From NCBI RefSeq assembly GCF_016902615.1, contig NZ_JACJMB010000017.1, positions 1-47,785 on the forward strand: DNA of 47,785 nt. The letters run 5' to 3'. Position numbers and translations under genes: made by a program. The stretch is from Collinsella tanakaei. Lineage in GTDB: Bacteria; Actinomycetota; Coriobacteriia; Coriobacteriales; Coriobacteriaceae. Below are positions 1 through 8,500 of this stretch, one piece after another (within the stretch, counting starts at the first letter, position 1; each line of letters opens with the position of its first letter). The notes beneath the pieces were generated by a model. That model saw only the letters and a list, made by a program, of their open reading frames with translations, was not told the origin of the DNA and did no database searches.

Positions 1-78
1 CATCGGGGACGGGGTAGTTCGGTGCCACCCTGCGCCCGGCCGGGCGCAGGGTGGCACCGAACTACCCCGTCCCCGATG
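1..78. repeat. 78-bp perfect palindrome, first mfd-flanking copy
   Basis: Bases 1-39 are the exact reverse complement of 40-78, with no loop. The outer ends read CATCGGGGACGG and the centre is GCCCGGCCGGGC. A diverged copy lies at 3811-3870 just after mfd, so the gene is bracketed by the pair. No T tract follows, so this is not a simple terminator. It resembles REP-type or dispersed palindromic elements, and may continue left of the window. Confidence 0.85.
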
Positions 79-128
79 AGGACACCGCGAAAGTGCGGTA
101 CGATGTCGCGAGAAGATTGATTCGTTGA

Positions 129-157
129 CCCGCCCGGGAAGATCCCGGGCGGGTTTT
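129..157 (+). terminator. Rho-independent terminator-like hairpin before mfd
   Basis: An 11-bp perfect GC stem (129-139 with 143-153) has a 3-nt loop and is followed by TTTT. It either ends a gene lying left of the window or acts as an attenuator, since a TACGAT hexamer with a TG-like extension sits just upstream at about 98-103. The mfd start lies 32 bases downstream. Confidence 0.7.
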
Positions 158-188
158 CGGCGTGACCCAGGGATACGGGAGACCGAAC

Positions 189-3100
189 ATGCTGATTCAC
201 CGGATAGCCGCCCAGCTTTATACCGCAGACGCGCTCCAGACCATCGAGGCCGCGCTGGCCGACGGTCAGGACGCCACGCTTGCCGTGTCGCAGTCGGGCC
301 GCACCCTCATGCTCGCCGCGCAGTTCGCCCGCACCCCGCGGCCCATGGTCTACATCGTCTCCGGCGAGGAGGCGGCCGATCGCGCCGCCCGTTCGCTGGC
401 CGCCTATCTGGGCCTCGAGCGCGTGGCGCGGTTCCCCGAGCGCACCGACTATCCCTGGAAGGACACCCAGCCCGACGATGCGGTCGTGGCCGCCCGCTGC
501 GCCGCCATCGGACGCATCGCCAACGGCGAGGCCTGCATCATGGTCGCCTCTGCCCGCGCGCTGCTGCGCTGCGTGCCGCCGCGCGAGAGCCGCTATTGGG
601 CCTCGACCACGTTCACGGTAGGGGAGGAGCTACCTTATGAGGAGGTGCCGGCGCGCCTCGTGGGCATGGGTTACACGAGTTCCGAGGCGGCCGATGTGCC
701 AGGTCTCTTCCGCGTGCACGGCGACACGGTCGACGTCTTTCCCGCTCAGGCGGCCGCGCCCGTGCGCATCGAGTTCTTCGGCGACGAGATTGACCGCATC
801 CGCCGCATGGTGAGCTCCACCGGGCAGACCATCGGCGACGAGGAGTCCGTCGGGATCTTCCCGGTGCGCGAGCTCGCCCTGACCGATGACGCCGTCTCGC
901 GCATCTCCGCCGCGCTCTATGCGCCGGCGAAAAACGACACCGAGCTTGCCGCGCTGCTCGAGATGGTGAACGCCCGCATCGTCACGCCCGAGCTCGATCG
1001 CTTCATGCCGCTCATGTACGAGTCGACGGCAAGCCCGCTTGCGCACGTGAGCGACGACACCCTCGTGGTGCTCTCCGAGCCGCGCAGCCTGTTCGACGAT
1101 TGCACGCGCGCCTACGAGGACCTGGAGCGCCGGGCGGGTGAGGCGAAGGTGAGCCACCTGGACGGCCTCTATGTGCGTCCGCAGCAGCTCGATTTCGGCC
1201 GCCAGCAGCGCCTGCAGTACGTGTCCATCATCCGCGCGGGCGGCGCGGTCACCGCCGAGCTCAAGATCGAGCAGCCGGCACTGGCCGGTTCCGACAACCG
1301 CTTCATCTCGCGTATCCAAGAGGTCGTGAACAACCGTTTCGCGGTGGCGTTCGCCATCCCCGACCGCGGCGCACGCGAGTCGGTGGAGCTCTCGTTTACC
1401 GACGAGTCGATTCCCTTCGAGGAATCGCTGCAGGCCGCACCGGAGAACAGTGGCGCGGTGGCGGGCGACACGCAGGTGAAGGTGACCCTGCTCAAGCGCG
1501 ATGCGGACCGGCTCAACGCTGCGGACCTCTCGGGTGCACCCGCCATCACGGTGCCGACGCTCACGCGCGGGCGCGTGACGTTCGTGGATGCGCCCATCCC
1601 CTCCGGCGTGGTGGTTCCCGATGCCCACCTGGCGGTGTTTTCCATCTCTGACCTGAACGCGCGCATGGACGCCCGCCGCGGACGCGCCCCGCGCCGCCGC
1701 GTTGACATCACCGAGGTGACGTTTCCCTTCAAGCCGGGCGATTACGTCGTGCACGCCACGCACGGCATCGCGTTGTTCTCCGAGATCGTGCGCCAGGAGG
1801 TCGCCGGCCGCGAACGCGACTACTTCCTGCTGGAGTACGCCGGCGGCGACAAGCTCTACGTGCCGCTCGAGCAGGTCGACCGCATCACGCGCTACGTGGG
1901 CCCCGACGGGGCGAACCCGCGCCTTACGCGCCTCAACACGGCCGATTGGAGCCGGGCGACGAACAAGGCGCGCAAAAGCGCCAAGAAGCTCGCGTTCGAC
2001 CTCGTCGACCTCTATACGCGCCGCAGCTCCATCACCGGCTTCGCCTTCGGGCCCGATACGCCCGAGCAGATCGAGATGGAGGAGAGCTTCCCCTACGAGC
2101 CCACGCGCGACCAGCTCGAGGCCATCGCCGACATCAAGGCCGACATGGAGAGCACGAAGCCCATGGACCGCCTGCTGTGCGGCGACGTCGGCTTCGGCAA
2201 GACGGAGGTCGCCCTGCGCGCGGCGTTCAAGTGCGTTGACGGCGGGCGGCAGGTGATGGTGCTTTGCCCCACGACGATTCTGGCGCAACAGCACTACGAG
2301 ACGTTCTTCGAGCGCTTCGCGCCCTTCGGCGTGGAGGTGGAGGTGCTCTCGCGTTTCCGCACGCCAGCGCAGCAGAAGCGCGCCCTCGCTGCGTTCGCGG
2401 AAGGCAAGGTCGACGTGCTCGTGGGTACGCACCGGCTGCTGTCGGCAGACGTCAACCCGCATGATCTGGGCCTCGTGATTATCGACGAGGAGCAGCGCTT
2501 CGGCGTGCAGCACAAAGAGCAGCTGAAGAACCTGCGCGAGCAGATCGACGTGCTCACGCTGTCGGCGACTCCCATCCCGCGCACCATGCAGATGGCCATC
2601 TCGGGCGTGCGCGACATGAGCCTCATCACGACGCCGCCGACCGGGCGCCGCCCCGTCATCGTGCACGTGGGCGAGTACGACCCCGACACGGTGAGCGCGG
2701 CGATTCGCTTGGAGCTCGATCGCGGCGGGCAGGTGTACTACGTGTCCAACCGCGTGAAGACCATTGACGATGCGGTCGATCGCGTGCACGAGGTCGTGCC
2801 CGAGGCGCGCGTCGCCGTGGCGCACGGCAAGATGAGCGCGCGCGAGGTGGAGGATGTCATGGTCCAGTTCGCGACCGGTGCGGTCGATGTGCTCGTGGCC
2901 ACGACGATCATCGAGAGCGGTATCGACAACCCGCGCACGAACACGCTCATCATCGAGGACTCGCAGCGTCTCGGCTTGGCGCAGCTCTACCAGCTCAAGG
3001 GTCGCGTGGGCCGCTCCGCCACGCAGGCGTACGCCTACTTCATGTTCCCCGGCGAAATGCCGCTCACCGAGGAGGCGACCGAGCGCCTGACCGCGCTGTC

Positions 3101-3776
3101 GGAGTTCCAGGATCTGGGCAGCGGCATGCGCATCGCCATGCGCGACCTGGAGATCCGCGGTGCGGGCTCGCTTGTGGGCGCCGAGCAGCACGGCAACCTG
3201 TCGAGCGTGGGCTTCGATCTGTTCACGCAGATGCTGGGCCAGGCAGTGGCCGAGGCGCGCGGCGAGGGCGGTGCCGACCTGGAGCAGGCGGGTGTTGCCA
3301 TCAACCTGCCGGCTGACTTCTATCTGGACGAGGAGTACCTGCCGGCGGTGGACCAGCGTGTGCTCATCTACCGCAAGCTCGCGGCGGCGAGCCTTCTGTC
3401 GGAAGTGGACGAGCTGCAGCACGATACCGAGGAGCGCTTCGGGGAGTTGCCGCTCGCCGCGCGAAACCTGTTCGACCGCGCGCGCATCCGTATCCGCGCG
3501 GAGCACCTTGGGCTCGAGAGCGTTTCGCTCACGCAGGGCCGTCTCGTCTACCAGGGTATCGATGTGCCGAAGACCGTCGCCTTCGAGCTCAAGGGAGCGC
3601 TTGGCGCCATCAACTACCCCAAGTCGCGCAAGTTCACGGTGCCGGCGCGCGCGGGCGCCGGTGCGGGGTCCGGGGTTGGCCGCGGCGTTGACACCGGTGA
3701 GAATGGCTCCGGTGTGGTTGCCGCCGCGCTCGCGATCCTGATTCGGCTCGGCGCCTCGGGCGATGACGACCTGTAG
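189..3776 (+). CDS. mfd: Transcription-repair coupling factor Mfd
   Basis: Mfd is a DNA translocase that removes RNA polymerase stalled at lesions and recruits UvrA. The 1195-aa length is normal for the family. Visible in order: an N-terminal UvrB-homology region; the CarD-like RNA polymerase interaction domain at about 513-575 (FKPGDYVVHATHGIALF); a helicase core with Walker A GFGKT (Lys671) and the DEEQ box (Asp766); a second RecA lobe with the GRVGRS motif; and a C-terminal TRCF domain. The ATG at 189 is preferred over an in-frame GTG at 162 because GGGAGA lies just upstream and the product then begins with the usual LIHRIA-type N-terminus. The C-terminus carries a Gly/Ala/Val-rich tail after the TRCF domain. 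The gene appears monocistronic, with palindromes on both sides. Confidence 0.97.
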   Translation: MLIHRIAAQLYTADALQTIEAALADGQDATLAVSQSGRTLMLAAQFARTPRPMVYIVSGEEAADRAARSLAAYLGLERVARFPERTDYPWKDTQPDDAVVAARCAAIGRIANGEACIMVASARALLRCVPPRESRYWASTTFTVGEELPYEEVPARLVGMGYTSSEAADVPGLFRVHGDTVDVFPAQAAAPVRIEFFGDEIDRIRRMVSSTGQTIGDEESVGIFPVRELALTDDAVSRISAALYAPAKNDTELAALLEMVNARIVTPELDRFMPLMYESTASPLAHVSDDTLVVLSEPRSLFDDCTRAYEDLERRAGEAKVSHLDGLYVRPQQLDFGRQQRLQYVSIIRAGGAVTAELKIEQPALAGSDNRFISRIQEVVNNRFAVAFAIPDRGARESVELSFTDESIPFEESLQAAPENSGAVAGDTQVKVTLLKRDADRLNAADLSGAPAITVPTLTRGRVTFVDAPIPSGVVVPDAHLAVFSISDLNARMDARRGRAPRRRVDITEVTFPFKPGDYVVHATHGIALFSEIVRQEVAGRERDYFLLEYAGGDKLYVPLEQVDRITRYVGPDGANPRLTRLNTADWSRATNKARKSAKKLAFDLVDLYTRRSSITGFAFGPDTPEQIEMEESFPYEPTRDQLEAIADIKADMESTKPMDRLLCGDVGFGKTEVALRAAFKCVDGGRQVMVLCPTTILAQQHYETFFERFAPFGVEVEVLSRFRTPAQQKRALAAFAEGKVDVLVGTHRLLSADVNPHDLGLVIIDEEQRFGVQHKEQLKNLREQIDVLTLSATPIPRTMQMAISGVRDMSLITTPPTGRRPVIVHVGEYDPDTVSAAIRLELDRGGQVYYVSNRVKTIDDAVDRVHEVVPEARVAVAHGKMSAREVEDVMVQFATGAVDVLVATTIIESGIDNPRTNTLIIEDSQRLGLAQLYQLKGRVGRSATQAYAYFMFPGEMPLTEEATERLTALSEFQDLGSGMRIAMRDLEIRGAGSLVGAEQHGNLSSVGFDLFTQMLGQAVAEARGEGGADLEQAGVAINLPADFYLDEEYLPAVDQRVLIYRKLAAASLLSEVDELQHDTEERFGELPLAARNLFDRARIRIRAEHLGLESVSLTQGRLVYQGIDVPKTVAFELKGALGAINYPKSRKFTVPARAGAGAGSGVGRGVDTGENGSGVVAAALAILIRLGASGDDDL

Positions 3777-3810
3777 GGCACCTGGCGAGTCGGCCTGTCC
3801 TCATCGGGGA

Positions 3811-3870
3811 CGGGGCAGTTCGGTGCCACCCTGCGCCCAGTCGGGCGCAGGGTGGCACCGAACTGCCCCG
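3811..3870. repeat. Second copy of the mfd-flanking palindrome
   Basis: Two 28-bp arms (3811-3838 and 3843-3870) pair perfectly around AGTC. The arms match the copy at 1-78 except for a T-to-C change that is compensated in both arms. The left flank also keeps CATCGGGGA, but the right outer end is lost (GAAGGG instead of GTCCCC). It lies between the convergent ends of mfd and the minus-strand YitT gene, where it could also end transcription. Confidence 0.85.
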
Positions 3871-3878
3871 AAGGGAGC

Positions 3879-4997
3879 CTACTTGCGATGCTCGAGGTGC
3901 TCGATGGCGGTCTCGGCGGCTTGGCGGACCTCGCTCGGCGCCTGAAGCAGGCTGTGCTCAGCGCGCTTGGCCTTGCTCGCGGAATATTCGGCGCCGGTGC
4001 GGATGGCGCCTGCCAGGTTGTCGGCGAGGGAGTCGGCAAGCCCGATCACGGGGTCGACGTCCGGCGTGTCGTCAACCTCGGTCGGCAGGGGTTCGTCGGC
4101 CGGCGCACGGTGGAAGTTGCCGATGAAGTCCTCGGATTTCGTGACGTTGATCACGGCGTGCGGGTCGATGTGGCGGATCAGGCGGATGGCGTCGTCGCAT
4201 TCATACGATGAGATCACGCTTACGATGAAGGTCATGGGGTTGCCGCTGTACCCGCCGTAGGCGTCGAAGCATGTCGAGCCGTGGTGAAACGTCTTGTTGT
4301 AGACCTCGAGGATCTCTGCGGGGTGCGCCGTCGTGATCTGGAGGGTCACGCGCTCGTAGCGACGGTAGAACGAGTCGATGGTCTTCGTGGACAGGAACTG
4401 GAAGATGATGGAGTAGGCGGCGTGCTCCCAGCCGAAGATGGTGCCGAAGATGCACAGGATGATGCAGTTGAACACGAACACCTGCTGCCAGATCGTGCGC
4501 CCCGTCTTGTTGGACACCATGAGGGCGATAAAGTCGGTTCCGGCGGTCGACGCGCCGCTCTTCAGCGCGACGGAGATGGCGATGCCGTTCAGCACCCCGC
4601 CGAACAGCACGCACAGGATGGTGTTGTTCAGCAGCGGCTCGAAGGGGCAGAACTGGAGGAAGGCGCTCGCGAGGAATACCTGCAGCATCGAGAAGATGAC
4701 GAAGCGCCTGCTGATGCTGCGCCATACGAGCAGGGCGACGGGCACGTTCAGCGCGATCATGCCGAGCGAGGTGGGGAAGCTCACGCCGAACAGCTGCGTG
4801 ATGCGGTCGATGAGGATGGCGAGGCCGGTGAACCCGCCCGACAGCAGGTTCGCGGGGTTCACGAACACGCGGATGACGAACGCCTGCAACAGCGCCGACA
4901 TGAAAACACAGCAGAGCGTGACGAATCGGCGGACAAACACGTAGCGCCCCAGCCGCTTGATCTGCTCGATTCCACGATCTTGTTCGCGGGCACCCAT
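3879..4997 (-). CDS. YitT family membrane protein (DUF161 plus DUF2179)
   Basis: The 372-aa protein has about five hydrophobic segments in its first 210 residues (for example FVIRVFVNPANLLSGGFTG), then the soluble DUF2179-type domain containing YERVTLQITT and IDPHAVINVT. This is the usual two-part YitT architecture. The transport substrate of the family is unknown. A C-terminal tail of about 75 residues, acidic then Ala/Glu-rich, goes beyond the usual end. The open frame continues upstream to 5843, but the ATG at 4997 has an AGGAAGGACAGG ribosome site and a strong promoter at 5035-5063. It is a clear paralogue of the gene at 14136-15131: both share the VNPA-LL-SGFTG and GASTxGTDFIAL blocks. 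Confidence 0.9.
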   Translation of the reverse strand: MGAREQDRGIEQIKRLGRYVFVRRFVTLCCVFMSALLQAFVIRVFVNPANLLSGGFTGLAILIDRITQLFGVSFPTSLGMIALNVPVALLVWRSISRRFVIFSMLQVFLASAFLQFCPFEPLLNNTILCVLFGGVLNGIAISVALKSGASTAGTDFIALMVSNKTGRTIWQQVFVFNCIILCIFGTIFGWEHAAYSIIFQFLSTKTIDSFYRRYERVTLQITTAHPAEILEVYNKTFHHGSTCFDAYGGYSGNPMTFIVSVISSYECDDAIRLIRHIDPHAVINVTKSEDFIGNFHRAPADEPLPTEVDDTPDVDPVIGLADSLADNLAGAIRTGAEYSASKAKRAEHSLLQAPSEVRQAAETAIEHLEHRK

Positions 4998-5034
4998 TTC
5001 CTGTCCTTCCTCGGTGGCTTGTGTTCGACGCCGC

Positions 5035-5063
5035 AGTATAGCGAGCGCTGCCGCCGATGTCAT
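5035..5063 (-). promoter_or_regulatory. Sigma-70-type promoter of the YitT gene
   Basis: Read on the minus strand: ATGACA (5058-5063), a 17-base spacer, then TATACT (5035-5040). It lies 38 bases upstream of the YitT ATG and downstream of the GntR stop, so YitT need not depend on gntR transcription. Confidence 0.6.
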
Positions 5064-5092
5064 CGGATGCGGTGGATCGGTGGCGATGCACC

Positions 5093-5815
5093 CTATCCGA
5101 TCGGTTCGATGTACTTCGCGCGATCGGTTCTCATGACGCGCTTCGAGACGTAGAGCGGCTGCGCGTCCGCGTTGCATACGTAATCGGTGACGAGCATGAG
5201 CGGGGCGCCCTTCTCCACATCGAGCAGAAACGCCTCGTTTTGCGTGGCGAGACAGACCTCGAACGTCTTGTGGCCGCGCGCGGGCTCGCGCCGGTACGCC
5301 TCGCGCAGGATGGCGTGAAGAGAGCGGGAGAGGTCCATCTCGACGATGTCGGAAAACGAAGCGGGGAGATAGGTGGATTCGAGGCTGAACGGCTCGCCGT
5401 CCACGTAGCGCAGGCGCATGATCTTGATGAGCGTGCCCTGGTCGTCCGTCCCGAGAAACGAGGCGACGGCGTGCGGGGCGGCGGCGGGGCCGGCATCCAC
5501 GGTACGCGTCGTGACCGCGTTCCCGCGCTTTTCCATCTCGGCGGTGAAGCTCGTGAATGCCGGGCTGGCCGTGTCGATGGCGGGGGTGTCGGGCACAAAG
5601 GCGCCCTGGCCCTGCTTCTTGGTGAGAAGCCCCTCGTCGACCAGCACGTCGAGCGCGTGGCGTACCGTGCTGCGGGAAAGGCCGGTGTCCTCCATGAGCT
5701 GGGACTCGGAGGGAATCTTCGAGCCGGGCGGATAGGTTCCCGTCAGGATCCGCTCGCGCAGGATATGCGCGAGCTCGTCGTAGAGGGGCTGTGTTGTCGA
5801 TGTCCGTACATTCAT
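5093..5815 (-). CDS. GntR/UTRA (HutC-type) transcriptional regulator
   Basis: This 240-aa regulator has an N-terminal winged helix (about 10-75, with PLYDELAHILRERI, PSESQLMEDTGLSRSTVRHAL and the wing KKQGQGAFV) and a C-terminal UTRA ligand-binding domain (about 90-235). HutC-type members usually sense a sugar phosphate or related metabolite and repress a neighbouring catabolic operon. The start at 5815 drops a poorly conserved 17-residue extension and puts the protein in line with the family. It is divergent from the SIS enzyme at 6030. Repeats ACTTATATC in the shared intergenic region are candidate operators for both genes. Its ligand is unknown; a phosphorylated Amadori product is my inference from context. 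Confidence 0.93.
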   Translation of the reverse strand: MNVRTSTTQPLYDELAHILRERILTGTYPPGSKIPSESQLMEDTGLSRSTVRHALDVLVDEGLLTKKQGQGAFVPDTPAIDTASPAFTSFTAEMEKRGNAVTTRTVDAGPAAAPHAVASFLGTDDQGTLIKIMRLRYVDGEPFSLESTYLPASFSDIVEMDLSRSLHAILREAYRREPARGHKTFEVCLATQNEAFLLDVEKGAPLMLVTDYVCNADAQPLYVSKRVMRTDRAKYIEPIG

Positions 5816-5950
5816 GCTGTCTTGATCCAAACTTATATCGCACTTGGCTGCATCTATTGTAGCCAAGGGAGGGCGGGTGCGCGCAGTATCGCCGATATCT
5901 GAGAACGGCTACCGTTTACTGGATAAAACAAACCGTTCATCCATACGGAT

Positions 5951-5992
5951 TTGCACATATGTGTGAAACAACTTATATCTAACTTATATCTA
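5951..5992 (+). promoter_or_regulatory. Promoter of first SIS gene with tandem 11-bp operator-like repeats
   Basis: TTGCAC (5951-5956), a 17-base spacer, then TATATC (5974-5979). The -10 lies inside the first of two exact tandem copies of ACTTATATCTA (5971-5981 and 5982-5992), a spacing of one helical turn. A third partial copy, ACTTATATC, sits at 5831-5839 close to the gntR start on the other side. The layout suits a repressor acting on both divergent genes, most simply the GntR protein at 5093. The rest of the 214-base gap is AT-rich with no other gene seen. Confidence 0.6.
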
Positions 5993-6029
5993 ATCGAGCG
6001 AGTCAATCGCAAATAGACTGGGAGATACA

Positions 6030-7022
6030 ATGACAACTAAGGAACAAGTTCGCGACATCATCAGCCAGATTCTTGAGACCAAGCAGGAGACGGGCGGCAT
6101 CGAGCGCGTCGTCTGGATCGGTGCGGGCGGCTCGAACGGCGGCAACTATCCTGCCCAGTACTTCATGGAGCACGAGGCGCACGCCGTCGCCTCGGCGGCC
6201 TACACGAGCAACGAGTTCGTGTTCGCCATGCCCTCCTATGTGGGTGCGCGCACCCTTGCCGTCGTGGTGTCGATGCGCGGCACGGCCGAGACCATCGAGG
6301 CGGCGCGCGTGGCCAAGGCGCACGGCGCGACGACGATCGCGGTGTATGTGGACGAGTCGGATCTGACCGAGGTGTGCGACTACCGCGTGCGCTACGACAG
6401 CCTCGCGGTGGACGAGAGCGACATGGGCATCACCAACTCCGCCGTGGTGACCATGATCGCCATGGAACTCGTCCAGCAGACCGAGGGCTACGCGCACTAC
6501 GAGGAGGCCATGGCCGCCTTCGACCTTATTGATCCCATCTACCGCCGAGCCTTCGACTACTGCCAGCCGCTTGCCGACACGTGGGCGCAGCGCAATGCCG
6601 ACCGCCCCACCATCAACGTCATGGCGAGCGGTCCCGTGTTCGGTGCGGCCTACGTCTTTTCGATCTGCAACATCCAGGAGATGCTCCAGATCGATGCGGT
6701 GACGACGAACAGTTGCGACTTTTTCCACGGTCCCTTCGAGATCCTCGATCGCCGCACGTCGGTGTTCATCCTCATGGGTGTCGGCCGTTGCCGCCCGGCC
6801 GACGAGCGCGCGCTGAACTTTTTGGAGCAGTACGGCGGCGAGCGCGTCTACGTGCTCGACGGCAAGGAGCTCGGCCTTAACGACCTGCCGGATAGCGTCT
6901 CGGAGTACTTCAACCACTTGATCTTCTCGCCCATCCTGAACAACGTCTACATGCGCGCGCTGTCCCATGTGACGCACAAGGACTATATGACGCGCCGCTA
7001 CATGTGGAAGGTCGCCTACTAA
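6030..7022 (+). CDS. SIS-domain sugar-phosphate deglycase, FrlB/FraB-like (first copy)
   Basis: This 330-aa protein has tandem SIS domains of the kind found in the isomerase half of GlmS. Its best family match by eye is the Amadori deglycase group (FrlB, FraB, GfrE/F), which splits a 6-phosphorylated fructosyl- or glucosyl-amino acid into glucose 6-phosphate and the amino acid. Support: WIGAGGSNGGNYPAQ near the N-terminus, the FFHGPFEIL block, and the C-terminal RRYMWK ending. Glu217 and His233 lie 16 residues apart, like the catalytic Glu/His pair described for FraB. The usual SGE(F/Y) before the HGP is SCDF here, so the substrate may differ from that of the second copy at 11317. The start is fixed by a GGGAGA ribosome site. 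It is separated from the PTS genes by the DMT exporter. Confidence 0.85.
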   Translation: MTTKEQVRDIISQILETKQETGGIERVVWIGAGGSNGGNYPAQYFMEHEAHAVASAAYTSNEFVFAMPSYVGARTLAVVVSMRGTAETIEAARVAKAHGATTIAVYVDESDLTEVCDYRVRYDSLAVDESDMGITNSAVVTMIAMELVQQTEGYAHYEEAMAAFDLIDPIYRRAFDYCQPLADTWAQRNADRPTINVMASGPVFGAAYVFSICNIQEMLQIDAVTTNSCDFFHGPFEILDRRTSVFILMGVGRCRPADERALNFLEQYGGERVYVLDGKELGLNDLPDSVSEYFNHLIFSPILNNVYMRALSHVTHKDYMTRRYMWKVAY

Positions 7023-7033
7023 GGCGGAGTTTC

Positions 7034-7084
7034 GAGAGGACGGGCCTCTCAGTCCCAGGTGCGCGCGGGCCGGGGTGCCCGCGC
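7034..7084 (+). terminator. Two consecutive hairpins after the first SIS gene
   Basis: GAGAGG pairs with CCTCTC (7034-7050), and GCGCGGGC pairs with GCCCGCGC (7063-7070 with 7077-7084) around a 6-base loop. No T tract follows, so factor-independent termination is uncertain. They separate the SIS unit from the promoter at 7131. Confidence 0.4.
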
Positions 7085-7130
7085 CGCATGCTCCAAAGTC
7101 CCCGCGCCGTGCGCATCGTACACGAAGGTG

Positions 7131-7178
7131 TTGTTCACGCCTCATAAAAGGTATATAACGACTATAACGATACATACC
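7131..7178 (+). promoter_or_regulatory. Promoter of the DMT exporter with overlapping inverted repeat
   Basis: TTGTTC (7131-7136), a 17-base spacer, then TATAAC (7154-7159). An interrupted dyad GGTAT (7150-7154) to ATACC (7174-7178) overlaps the -10, and an ACGACTATAACGA segment lies between the arms. A related AACGACTT stretch occurs just ahead of the PTS gene (8481-8488), hinting at shared control. Confidence 0.5.
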
Positions 7179-7197
7179 TAAAGGAGGGGTGAATCAG

Positions 7198-8238
7198 ATG
7201 GGGGCGAACAAGGGTTACCTCATGGTCCTGGCAGCGGCGCTCATGTGGGGCTGCATCGGCATCTTCGTCAACGAGCTGTCTGCGGCGGGGATGACGTCGG
7301 TGAGCATCGCGGCGCTGCGCTTGCTCGCGGGCGCGGTGTGTATGGTGCCGGTGCTGCTTGTGCGCGGGGCGCGCGGCCCCAAGGGCGATCCGCTTGCGGC
7401 CTTTCGCATCGATGGGAAGTCGCTTGCGTGCTGTGTGCTGGTGGGTGTCTTCGGTCTGGCGTGTGCGAACTGCGCGTACTACGAGTCGATGCGCTGCGTG
7501 GGCATGTCCACGGCGTCGGTGCTGCTCTACACCTCTCCGGTCTTCGGCTGTCTGCTGGGGCGCGTGCTCTACCGCGAGCGCATCGTGGCGAACAAGGTCG
7601 CCGCGGTGATGTTCAACGTGGCCGGATGCGTGTTCGTGGCCACGGAGGGAGACCTGTCGCGCCTTGGTTTCAACGCGTACGGCATCGCAGTCGGCGTGGT
7701 GGCGGGCCTGCTCGGGGCGCTGCTGGCGGTCTTCAGCAAGATGGCGACCGAACGGGCGGACTCCCTTGCGGTCACGCTGTACGGCTTCATCTTCGGTGGG
7801 GTGGCCATGGGCGTCCTTGCGTACCCCTGGGGCGATATCGCTGCATCCGCAAGCCCGCATGCCCTGCTCGTGCTCGCGGGGTTCGGTCTCATCCCGACGG
7901 CGCTCGCCTACATCCTGTATATGGGCGGTCTCGCACTCGGCCTCGAGGCGTCGAAGGTGCCGGTCGTCGCGTCGTTCGAGACCGTCGCGACCGTGCTGGT
8001 CGGTATCTGCGTCTACGCGGAGCCCATGGGTCCCATCAAGGCGGTGGGCATCTGCCTGGTGCTGCTCTCGATCGCGGTCATGAACGTCGATGTGCGCGCC
8101 CTGCGTTCCTCGGTGGTCGTGCGCCGTCTGTCCGAGGCGATGAGCTTCAACGCGAGCGCGTGGCGAGCCGAGAAGGCCTGCGCCTACAGCCGCCTGCTCG
8201 ACGACGCCGATTGGCAGGCGTGGCTCGCGCCGCGCTAG
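7198..8238 (+). CDS. EamA/DMT-family transporter
   Basis: A 346-aa protein with about ten hydrophobic segments in two EamA repeats: LAAALMWGCIGIFVNEL opens the first and VAGLLGALLAVFSKM the second. Members usually export amino acids or other small metabolites from the cytoplasm. The ATG at 7198 follows AAGGAGG by 10 bases; a GTG at 7189 is too close to it. A soluble tail of about 45 residues follows the last membrane segment. It lies between two deglycase-like genes and ahead of the PTS, so discharge of the amino acid freed from an Amadori substrate is a reasonable inference, but nothing in the sequence fixes the substrate. Confidence 0.87.
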   Translation: MGANKGYLMVLAAALMWGCIGIFVNELSAAGMTSVSIAALRLLAGAVCMVPVLLVRGARGPKGDPLAAFRIDGKSLACCVLVGVFGLACANCAYYESMRCVGMSTASVLLYTSPVFGCLLGRVLYRERIVANKVAAVMFNVAGCVFVATEGDLSRLGFNAYGIAVGVVAGLLGALLAVFSKMATERADSLAVTLYGFIFGGVAMGVLAYPWGDIAASASPHALLVLAGFGLIPTALAYILYMGGLALGLEASKVPVVASFETVATVLVGICVYAEPMGPIKAVGICLVLLSIAVMNVDVRALRSSVVVRRLSEAMSFNASAWRAEKACAYSRLLDDADWQAWLAPR

Positions 8239-8444
8239 GCCGCGGTGCGCATCACGCCGAGCGTGGCGGATCCGAGCCCTCGCCTAGCCGATCCCGTTGG
8301 ATGCATACGCGTCTCGGCATGTTTGTTACCGGTCCGATATGACCTCTTTATGCGTCTGAAATATTCCCTCATCGGCGGTAAACGGTTGGTTACGAGCCGT
8401 GAACGGAGAAAAATGCCAGCAAACACTTTGGTAGGCTAACACAC

Positions 8445-8474
8445 TATAGACGTGACGACTAAGACGTCTATAAT
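8445..8474 (+). promoter_or_regulatory. PTS operon promoter buried in a 9-10-9 inverted repeat
   Basis: TATAGACGT (8445-8453) and ACGTCTATA (8464-8472) are perfect complements around 10 bases. TATAAT (8469-8474) overlaps the right arm, and a weak -35 (TAGACG, 8447-8452) lies in the left arm at a 16-base spacing. A repressor bound here would cover both promoter boxes. TATAGAC resembles half of the GTxTAxAC sites of HutC-type GntR proteins. The 262-base gap before the gene holds nothing else I recognise. Confidence 0.65.
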
Positions 8475-8500
8475 GACCGTAACGACTTAAAGGAGGCGTG

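Noticed and set aside
630-3506. 958-codon open frame on the minus strand inside mfd
   Set aside because: It mirrors the mfd codon pattern, is rich in His, Arg, Ala and Val as antisense frames in high-GC DNA are, and has no domain. Mfd is complete on the other strand.
4998-5843. Upstream extension of the YitT frame across the GntR gene
   Set aside because: The extension is Arg/Pro-rich and out of frame with the real GntR gene. The ATG at 4997 has a ribosome site and its own promoter.
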